From an uncultured Lacibacter sp. (GTDB lineage Bacteria > Bacteroidota > Bacteroidia > Chitinophagales > Chitinophagaceae), in assembly GCF_946479605.1 (NCBI RefSeq), contig NZ_CAMLGT010000097.1, positions 1 to 12,635 of the forward strand: 12,635 nt of DNA, read 5' to 3'. Both the position numbers and the translations under genes were made by a program. The notes below the pieces were generated by a model. That model searched no databases, was not told where the DNA came from, and saw only the letters and a program-made list of their open reading frames with translations. Below are positions 6,679 to 12,635 of this stretch, in pieces (the first letter of the stretch is position 1; every line of letters starts with the position of its first letter).

Positions 6679-7380
6679 AAGGTGGGTGTTTAGGTTGGGT
6701 ACAAACTTCAGCACCGCATGAAAATTTTTTCTGTAATGCTTTTTGTCAAGCTTATAGTAAAATGCACCCTTCTTTGAATTAAGCTTGTCTTTATCTTTCT
6801 GTTTTACCAGTAAGCCGGTTGATATGATCTTACGGCTGAAATTTCCTTTATCAAATGTGGTTTCATACACATCTTCAAACAAACTCTGTAATAAAGGCAG
6901 TGTAAATTTTACCGGCAGTAATTCAAACAAAATAGGATGGAGGGCTGCTTTGTAACGGAGTTTCTCTCTTGCCATAGTAACCATTGATGAATGATCAAAG
7001 ATGAGCTCAGGTATTTCATTCAACTGAAACCATTCCGCATGGTACTCTTCACTGATCTGTTTTTCATACTGGTGAATATCAATAAGAGCAAAGTATGCAA
7101 CCGATACAGTACGTTCAATCGGGTCACGGTCGGTTGCTGAGAAGGTATGCAGCTGCTCCAGGTAAACCCCATCAAGGCCGGTGGTCAGTTTCAGTACACG
7201 GGCTGCCGCCTCATCCGTATTTTCAGATGGCTGCACAAACCCACCCATTAAACTCCAATGGTCTTTTTTGGGTTCAAGGCCACGTTTTACGAGCAGGATC
7301 TTGAGTTTTTGCCCGTCAAATCCAAAGACAATACAGTCAACGGCAACTAAAACACGGGTCTGATTCTGGTACCTGGTCAT
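6664..7380 (-). CDS. araR: AraR-type transcriptional regulator (Nudix domain plus C-terminal winged helix)
   Basis: 238 residues. Residues about 8-140 form a Nudix fold (VLVAVDCIVFGFDGQKLKIL, then HWSLMGGFV). The Nudix box is degenerate: Gly47, Glu53 and Arg61 are kept, but the three catalytic glutamates of REUxEE are Val62, Leu65 and Thr66, so hydrolase activity is unlikely. The remaining about 90 residues look like the winged-helix DNA-binding region of NrtR/AraR proteins (LLQSLFEDVYETTFDKGNFS, RKIISTGLL). A Nudix-type AraR that senses L-arabinose is known in Bacteroides thetaiotaomicron. The location, divergent from two arabinofuranosidases with araB downstream, fits that assignment well. 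It probably binds the 21-bp palindrome overlapping its own promoter and controls the arabinan operon. A regulator responding to another sugar cannot be excluded from sequence alone. Confidence 0.85.
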   Translation of the reverse strand: MTRYQNQTRVLVAVDCIVFGFDGQKLKILLVKRGLEPKKDHWSLMGGFVQPSENTDEAAARVLKLTTGLDGVYLEQLHTFSATDRDPIERTVSVAYFALIDIHQYEKQISEEYHAEWFQLNEIPELIFDHSSMVTMAREKLRYKAALHPILFELLPVKFTLPLLQSLFEDVYETTFDKGNFSRKIISTGLLVKQKDKDKLNSKKGAFYYKLDKKHYRKNFHAVLKFVPNLNTHLETEM

Positions 7381-7408
7381 ATTTTCAAAGATAGAAGGGT
7401 TGTGCGTA

Positions 7409-7440
7409 TAAAATTAATTGTATAAAATACAATTATCAAA
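7409..7440 (-). promoter_or_regulatory. Bacteroidota-type promoter for the araR-like gene
   Basis: On the minus strand a TTTG (7440-7437) stands 20 nt before TAATTTTA (7416-7409). The latter matches seven of eight positions of the Bacteroidota -7 consensus TAnnTTTG. Transcription would start roughly 20 nt before the ATG at 7380. The 21-bp palindrome lies between and partly over these two boxes, as expected for autorepression. Confidence 0.45.
7415..7435. promoter_or_regulatory. 21-bp palindrome, candidate AraR operator
   Basis: The arms TAATTGTAT (7415-7423) and ATACAATTA (7427-7435) are perfect reverse complements around AAA. The site lies in the divergent region between the Nudix regulator and the first GH51 gene, 35 bp from the regulator start and 85 bp from the GH51 start. 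The symmetry and length suit a dimeric repressor. I found no second copy in the window. Confidence 0.65.
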
Positions 7441-7520
7441 AAAAAACTCTATTTTCGGTGGCTCATACTAACTAATGAGTTATTTATTGATTGCTTTCTT
7501 AGAACTAAAAAAACAACGAC

Positions 7521-9116
7521 ATGCTGCTATTTACCAACTCTTTTTCACAACGCTTTTTAAGCCGTTTTAAATCAGGTTCAACATTTATTGTAACCGCTGC
7601 CACATGCTTTTTCAGTTTTTCTTCATTGGCGCAAACAAATGTTGTATTGCAGGCCGATCTTGGTCAGCACAAAATCAGCAAACATATTTACGGGCACTTT
7701 GCAGAACATCTCGGCACCTGTATCTATGGTGGTTTTTATGTAGGGGATAACAATAAAACCATTCCCAATACAAATGGTGTTCGCAATGATATTGTTGATG
7801 CATTAAAGAAATTAAAAGTACCCAACCTTCGCTGGCCCGGTGGTTGTTTTGCGGATACTTACCATTGGAAAGATGGTGTGGGGCCCAAAGCCAACCGCCC
7901 TTCTATTGTAAACCGCTGGTGGGGTGGTGTTACAGAAGATAACAGCTTTGGTACGCATGATTTTTTAAATATGTGTGAGTTAATTGGCGCTGAGCCTTAC
8001 CTCGCCGGAAATGTTGGCAGCGGTACAGTACAGGAGCTTTCTGATTGGGTGCAATATGTAAACGGGAAAGCAAATACAAGTCCCATGACTACATGGCGTG
8101 TAAAGAATGGCCGTGAAAACCCATGGAATGTAAACATCTGGGGTGTAGGAAATGAAGCGTGGGGCTGTGGTGGAAATATGAAACCCGAGTACTATGCAAA
8201 TATTTACAGACAATATGCAACATATATGTCTGACTTTGAAGATGAGTCAAAAAAATTCAGAATAGCATCAGGTGCAAACGGGAATGATTATAACTGGACA
8301 GAAGTGTTGATGCGTGACATACCACACAATATGATGGAAGGTGTGGCTTTACATCATTATACAACCGTAAAATGGACGGAAAAAGGTTCGGCTACTGATT
8401 ACAATGAGCAGCAATATTTTGCTACCATGAAATCGGCATTGATGATGGAAGAGCTGGTAACCCGCCATAGTACCATCATGGATAAATATGATCCCAGGAA
8501 ACGTGTGGCCCTGGTGGTTGATGAATGGGGCGGATGGTATAATGTGGAGCCCGGTACAAATCCCGGTTTCCTGTTTCAACAGAATACCATCAGGGATGCC
8601 ATGATTGCAGGTTTAACATTGAACATCTTTAATAATCATGCTGATCGTGTACGCATGGCCAATCTTGCACAAACGGTGAATGTGTTGCAGGCTGTTATTC
8701 TTACCAACAATGAAAAAATGCTGCTTACACCAACGTATCATGTAATGGAAATGTACAATGTACATCAGGATGCTACGTTGCTGCCCGTTTCAGTGCAAAC
8801 AACGGACTATGTTTTTGGTAATGAAAAACTGCCGGCTGTTTCCGTATCGGCTTCTAAAAATGCAGCAGGTGCCACCAATATTTCATTGGTGAATATTGAT
8901 GCCTCAAAAGCACAAACCATCAAAATTGATCTGCGTGGCGCAAAATATGCAAGTGTAAACGGTCGCATCCTCACTTCAAAAAAACTACAGGATTACAACT
9001 CGTTTGATCAACCTACAAAAATTCAACCGGCAACTTTTACAGGCGCAAAACTTTCAAACAATACACTGGAAGTACAGTTGCCTCCTTTTTCAGTAGTGGT
9101 ATTAACGCTTAAATAA
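7521..9116 (+). CDS. Alpha-L-arabinofuranosidase, GH51, secreted (copy 1, no CBM)
   Basis: 531 residues. The N-terminus carries a signal peptide with a hydrophobic stretch (FIVTAATCFFSFSSLAQ) cleaved near LAQ-TN. The mature enzyme starts with the GH51 opening IYGHFAEHLGTCIYGG and LRWPGGCFADTYHW. It then has the (beta/alpha)8 barrel with acid/base Glu212 in WGVGNEAWG and nucleophile Glu335 in VVDEWGGWY. The C-terminal beta-domain ends in PPFSVVVLTLK. These enzymes remove terminal L-arabinofuranose from arabinan or arabino-oligosaccharides with retention of configuration. This clade is often cytoplasmic, but the leader argues for export here. It is the first gene of the operon divergent from araR, and the next gene starts 3 nt after its stop. 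Confidence 0.94.
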   Translation: MLLFTNSFSQRFLSRFKSGSTFIVTAATCFFSFSSLAQTNVVLQADLGQHKISKHIYGHFAEHLGTCIYGGFYVGDNNKTIPNTNGVRNDIVDALKKLKVPNLRWPGGCFADTYHWKDGVGPKANRPSIVNRWWGGVTEDNSFGTHDFLNMCELIGAEPYLAGNVGSGTVQELSDWVQYVNGKANTSPMTTWRVKNGRENPWNVNIWGVGNEAWGCGGNMKPEYYANIYRQYATYMSDFEDESKKFRIASGANGNDYNWTEVLMRDIPHNMMEGVALHHYTTVKWTEKGSATDYNEQQYFATMKSALMMEELVTRHSTIMDKYDPRKRVALVVDEWGGWYNVEPGTNPGFLFQQNTIRDAMIAGLTLNIFNNHADRVRMANLAQTVNVLQAVILTNNEKMLLTPTYHVMEMYNVHQDATLLPVSVQTTDYVFGNEKLPAVSVSASKNAAGATNISLVNIDASKAQTIKIDLRGAKYASVNGRILTSKKLQDYNSFDQPTKIQPATFTGAKLSNNTLEVQLPPFSVVVLTLK

Positions 9117-9119
9117 AAA

Positions 9120-11105
9120 ATGAAGGCAGAGTACATGAAGAAAAAGATCATTTTTATTGCAGCTGTAACTGTTACTTTATTTGCAACCGCACAGGAAAAG
9201 AAAACATTTGTCATCAAAGCAAATAAACCTGCTGCAACAGTGCAACCAGCTATGTGGGGCGTGTTCTTTGAGGACATTAATCTTGGTGCCGACGGTGGTA
9301 TCTATGCCGAGCTGATCAAAAACCGTTCGTTTGAATTTGCCAAACCACTGATGGGGTGGAAGGTGGAGCAGAAACCATTTGTTGAAGGTGCTGTTACTGT
9401 ACTCAACAGACAGGGTGCTAATTTGCCTAACCCACGCTTTCTGCGTGTTGAGTTAAATAATGCAACAAAAGAAAAACTCAGCTTCACCAATGAAGGTTTC
9501 CGTGGCATGGGTATAAAGAAAGATCTGCGTTACGATTTTTCAGCAATGGTTCGTACAGCAGGGAATGTGAAGCTGCACCTGGAATTGCTCAACAGCAAAA
9601 ACCAGATCATTGGCGAATCAGTTGTTGATGTAACTGCAACAGGTGATGCATGGAAAAAATTGTCGAAGAGTTTTCAATCAACCGATACAGCGCATAAGGG
9701 TCAGTTCAGAATGTGGTTTGAAGGAACAGGTACGGTTGATCTTGATATGATCTCTCTTTTTCCTGAAGACACGTGGAAGAAACGTCCCGGTGGTATGCGT
9801 GCTGATATGATACAGATGCTGGCCGATATGAAGCCCGGCTTTATCCGCTTCCCCGGCGGTTGTATTGTAGAAGGTATTGACCTTGCAAACCGTTACCAGT
9901 GGAAAAAAACGATTGGCCCGGTGGAAGACCGTCAGCTGATCATGAACCGCTGGAATGTGGAATTTCCACATCGTTCAACACCGGATTACTACCAAACATT
10001 TGGTTTGGGTTTCTTTGAATATTTCCAGTTGTGTGAAGATATTGGTGCTGAACCACTGCCCATTCTCAACTGTGGTATGGCCTGCCAGTTCAATACGGCG
10101 GAGTTAGTACCGCTTGATCAACTTGATCCATATGTGCAGGATGCATTAGACTTAGTTGAGTTTGCCAATGGCGATGTAACTACCACCTGGGGAAAGAAGC
10201 GTGCTGAGATGGGACATCCGGCCCCCTTTAATTTAAAGATGATGGGTATTGGTAATGAAAACTGGGGCCCGCAATACCTTGAACGTTTAAAGGTTTTTCA
10301 AAAAGCGTTTAAAGAAAAATATCCCGACATTAAATTGATAACAAGTTCGGGTACTGCTCCCGATGGTGATCGTTTTGATTTGCTCAATACGGAGTTACGT
10401 AAAATGAACGTGGCGTTTGTGGATGAGCATTATTACCGCAGCCCCGATTGGTTTTTGAAAAACGCACGCCGTTACGATACCTATCCACGTACAGGTTCAA
10501 AAGTGTTTGCCGGTGAATATGCATCGCATGTAGATAAAACAAATGGTACACAACGCAACACGTTGCTTGCTGCTATCAGTGAAGCAGCTTTCATGACAGG
10601 TTTGGAACGTAATGCAGATGTGGTGGAGATGGCATCGTACGCTCCCTTGTTTGCACATGTTGATGGCTGGCAATGGGCTCCCGATCTTATTTGGGTTGAC
10701 AATCTGAAATCATACGGAACGCCTAACTATTATGTACAAAAATTATTTGCGCTCAACAAAGGAACAAGCGTTGTGCCGCTTACATTTAACAATGATGTAG
10801 TTGCCGGACAGGATAGTTTGTATGCATCATCTGTGATTGATGCTGCCACAAATGAACTCATTATTAAGATCGTAAATGTTTCTGCTAAACCACAGGTGAA
10901 TGTATTGTCGGTTGAAGGTGTTAAGAAATTAGCAACACAAGGAAAACTATCTGTGTTGCAGGGCAATAATCTGTCTGTTGTAAACTCAATTGAACAGCCG
11001 CAACAGATCATTCCTGTTGAAACAACCATGAACATAAAAGGAAAGAAAATAGAATTTACAGCTGCTCCTTATTCATTTTCAGTTATAAGAGTAAAGTGGC
11101 AGTAA
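9120..11105 (+). CDS. Alpha-L-arabinofuranosidase, GH51 with CBM4/9-like domain, secreted (copy 2)
   Basis: 661 residues from the ATG at 9120. An in-frame ATG at 9135 preceded by AAGGCAGAG gives a cleaner leader (MKKKIIFIAAVTVTLFATAQ) and may be the real start. After the opening MWGVFFEDINLGADGGIYAE there is an inserted beta-sandwich (about residues 78-215) with WKKLSKSFQS and GTVDLDMISLFP, as in CBM4/9-type carbohydrate-binding domains. The GH51 barrel continues with FIRFPGGC, acid/base Glu380 in GIGNENWG and nucleophile Glu466 in VFAGEYASH. The C-terminal beta-domain ends in PYSFSVIRVKWQ. This architecture differs from the 531-residue neighbour, so the two are not recent duplicates and probably act on different linkages or chain lengths (inference). 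Confidence 0.94.
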   Translation: MKAEYMKKKIIFIAAVTVTLFATAQEKKTFVIKANKPAATVQPAMWGVFFEDINLGADGGIYAELIKNRSFEFAKPLMGWKVEQKPFVEGAVTVLNRQGANLPNPRFLRVELNNATKEKLSFTNEGFRGMGIKKDLRYDFSAMVRTAGNVKLHLELLNSKNQIIGESVVDVTATGDAWKKLSKSFQSTDTAHKGQFRMWFEGTGTVDLDMISLFPEDTWKKRPGGMRADMIQMLADMKPGFIRFPGGCIVEGIDLANRYQWKKTIGPVEDRQLIMNRWNVEFPHRSTPDYYQTFGLGFFEYFQLCEDIGAEPLPILNCGMACQFNTAELVPLDQLDPYVQDALDLVEFANGDVTTTWGKKRAEMGHPAPFNLKMMGIGNENWGPQYLERLKVFQKAFKEKYPDIKLITSSGTAPDGDRFDLLNTELRKMNVAFVDEHYYRSPDWFLKNARRYDTYPRTGSKVFAGEYASHVDKTNGTQRNTLLAAISEAAFMTGLERNADVVEMASYAPLFAHVDGWQWAPDLIWVDNLKSYGTPNYYVQKLFALNKGTSVVPLTFNNDVVAGQDSLYASSVIDAATNELIIKIVNVSAKPQVNVLSVEGVKKLATQGKLSVLQGNNLSVVNSIEQPQQIIPVETTMNIKGKKIEFTAAPYSFSVIRVKWQ

Positions 11106-11144
11106 CAGCAAATACTTGTCCATTATAAAAACAAAAACCAGTAT

Positions 11145-12275
11145 ATGCTGCGTATCAAACATGTAGCTTTAGTATGCTCAATCACAATCGCAGCTCTTAC
11201 AGCCTGCGAGACAGCAGATAAAAAAAATAATGAACCAATGAACGAGAAAATTACAAAAGTCAGCTGGGGCGAAGCTGATGGCAAACCGGTTGATCTTTAT
11301 ACATTAACCAATGCAAACGGTGTTGAAGTAAAGATCACAACCTATGGCGGTATTGTTACATCATGGATCACACCTGATAAAGCCGGCAACAAGAGCAGTG
11401 TCGTGCTGGGCTTTGATAGCCTGAGTGGTTATTTAACACCACCTCCTTACTTCGGTGCTATTATTGGTCGTTATGGAAACCGTATTGCAAAAGGAACATT
11501 TAAAATTGATACTGCAACATATAAGCTTGCTACCAACAATGGTGCAAATCATTTGCATGGTGGTAACAAAGGTTACGATAAAGTAGTGTGGGATGCACAA
11601 CCTGCTGACAGCACTGCATCATTAACATTAACTTACCTGAGCAAAGATGGAGAAGAAGGTTATCCCGGTAATCTCAACATTACCGTTGTTTATACATTGA
11701 CAGATGATAATGAATTGCTGATCGATTACACAGCAGAAACAGATAAAACAACTGTTGTGAATTTAACCAATCACAGTTATTTCAACCTGACAGGTGATGT
11801 AAACAATACCATCCTTGATCACACGTTACAGGTAAATGCAGATAAGTATACACCTGTTGATGCAGGTTTAATCCCCACAGGTGAATTGAAAGATGTAAAA
11901 GGAACTCCTTTTGATTTCTTACAACCGCACAAAATAGGTGAGCGCATTGCTGCTGTTGAAGGTGGTTATGATCACAACTTTGTATTAACACGTAAAGGAA
12001 GCGATCTTGAACTGGTTGCTACATTGAGCGATTCTGTAAGTGGCCGTAAACTGGAAGTATTCACTACTGAACCGGGCTTACAATTCTATTCAGGTAATTT
12101 CTTAGATGGTTCACTTAAAACAAGCGATGGCAAAGCCATCAAGCACCGTACAGGTCTTTGCCTTGAAACACAGCATTTCCCTGATTCACCGAATCAACCG
12201 GCATTCCCGTCCACCTTATTAAAACCAGGTGAAAAATATCATACCGTAACCAAGTACAAAATTTCCGTTAATTGA
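11145..12275 (+). CDS. Aldose 1-epimerase (mutarotase), predicted lipoprotein
   Basis: 376 residues of the galactose mutarotase family, which interconverts alpha and beta anomers of aldoses. Expected active-site positions are visible: Arg109 in IGRYGNRI, His138 in NHLHGG, catalytic His210 in LTNHSYFNL, Asp276 in GGYDHNF and catalytic base Glu309 in TTEPGLQFYSG. The N-terminus is a lipoprotein leader with lipobox LTAC (Cys21), so the enzyme is probably anchored on the periplasmic side or the cell surface. An internal ATG at 11238 (MNEKITKVSW) would make a leaderless form. The gap after the second GH51 gene is 39 nt, and araB follows after 16 nt. In this setting it probably serves released arabinose, but the family accepts several sugars. 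Confidence 0.92.
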   Translation: MLRIKHVALVCSITIAALTACETADKKNNEPMNEKITKVSWGEADGKPVDLYTLTNANGVEVKITTYGGIVTSWITPDKAGNKSSVVLGFDSLSGYLTPPPYFGAIIGRYGNRIAKGTFKIDTATYKLATNNGANHLHGGNKGYDKVVWDAQPADSTASLTLTYLSKDGEEGYPGNLNITVVYTLTDDNELLIDYTAETDKTTVVNLTNHSYFNLTGDVNNTILDHTLQVNADKYTPVDAGLIPTGELKDVKGTPFDFLQPHKIGERIAAVEGGYDHNFVLTRKGSDLELVATLSDSVSGRKLEVFTTEPGLQFYSGNFLDGSLKTSDGKAIKHRTGLCLETQHFPDSPNQPAFPSTLLKPGEKYHTVTKYKISVN

Positions 12276-12291
12276 TTTTATAAAGTGAACT

Positions 12292-12635
12292 ATGAGTAGT
12301 GAAGCGTCTTATGTAATTGGTGTTGATTATGGATCGGATTCTGTACGCACCATTATTGTGAACACAGCAAACGGTGAAGAATTGGCTTCATCGGTGTTTT
12401 ATTATCCCCGTTGGAAAAAGCAGTTGTACTGCAATATGAATGAGAACCAGTTCCGTCAGCATCCGTTGGATTATGTGGAAGGACTGGAAGCAACCATTAA
12501 AGAATGCGTGGCGAAAGTTGGGCCTGCTGTTGCAGCAAATATTAAAGCATTAAGTGTTGATACAACCGGTTCAACACCTGTTGCTGTTGATAAAACAGGA
12601 ACACCACTTGCATTAACTCCCGGCTTTGAAGAAAA
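12292..12635 (+). CDS. araB: Ribulokinase, partial (N-terminal 114 residues; continues past right edge)
   Basis: The visible part begins MSSEASYVIGVDYGSDSVR, containing the FGGY-kinase phosphate-binding loop in the form GSDSVR typical of AraB. It continues with FYYPRWKKQLYC, NQFRQHPLDYVEG and LSVDTTGSTPVAVD, which align closely with the N-terminus of E. coli ribulokinase as I remember it. AraB phosphorylates L-ribulose to L-ribulose-5-phosphate in the cytoplasm. Its presence downstream of two arabinofuranosidases supports arabinose as the sugar handled here. The araD and araA genes commonly follow araB, but they would lie outside the window. Confidence 0.93.
   Translation, partial: MSSEASYVIGVDYGSDSVRTIIVNTANGEELASSVFYYPRWKKQLYCNMNENQFRQHPLDYVEGLEATIKECVAKVGPAVAANIKALSVDTTGSTPVAVDKTGTPLALTPGFEE

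Noticed and set aside
6664..7380. Housekeeping NUDIX hydrolase.
   Set aside because: The catalytic glutamates are missing, a C-terminal DNA-binding-like region is present, and the context is arabinose utilisation.
7450..7457. TATTTTCG as a -7 box for the first GH51 gene.
   Set aside because: It matches TAnnTTTG imperfectly and has no TTTG or TTG at the right distance upstream.

Overview
The window looks like a piece of a Bacteroidota chromosome, most likely of the Chitinophagaceae type (inferred from protein style only). The base composition is moderately AT-rich, starts lack strong Shine-Dalgarno sequences, one gene control region carries a Bacteroidota-type TTTG / TAnnTTTG promoter, and the regulator is a Nudix-fold AraR-like protein typical of this phylum. 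The content is a pectin locus specialised for rhamnogalacturonan I (RG-I) and its arabinan side chains. No SusC/SusD pair, tRNA, rRNA, insertion sequence or CRISPR array is visible.

Layout. (1) 1-1099, minus strand: an MFS transporter lacking its C-terminus at the window edge. (2) A 240-nt divergent region with a tandem pair of LacI-family-like operator cores at 1159-1178. (3) 1340-6660, plus strand: the RG-I backbone module, made of a GH28 galacturonidase-like enzyme, a PL11 rhamnogalacturonan lyase, two tandem CE12 (SGNH) acetylesterases and the L-rhamnose mutarotase RhaM. Spacing is 1-56 nt, so this is very probably one operon. (4) 6664-7380, minus strand: a Nudix/winged-helix AraR-type regulator that meets rhaM tail to tail with 3 nt between stop codons. 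(5) A 140-nt divergent region with a 21-bp palindrome (7415-7435) lying inside the predicted araR promoter. (6) 7521 to the right edge, plus strand: the arabinan module, with two different GH51 alpha-L-arabinofuranosidases, a lipoprotein aldose 1-epimerase and the start of ribulokinase (araB).

How it works together (inference). The acetylesterases strip acetyl groups from RG-I, PL11 and GH28 cut the alternating galacturonic acid/rhamnose backbone, and RhaM equilibrates released L-rhamnose. The GH51 enzymes release arabinose from side chains, the epimerase equilibrates sugar anomers, and AraB phosphorylates L-ribulose. The two palindromic sites suggest split control: a LacI-type factor on the backbone side and AraR on the arabinose side. 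Most gene functions are ordinary for the phylum. The more unusual points are a frame-sensitive heptamer repeat at the start of the PL11 gene, the loss of the conserved His in the GH28 active site, a degenerate Nudix box in the regulator, and the two palindromes.
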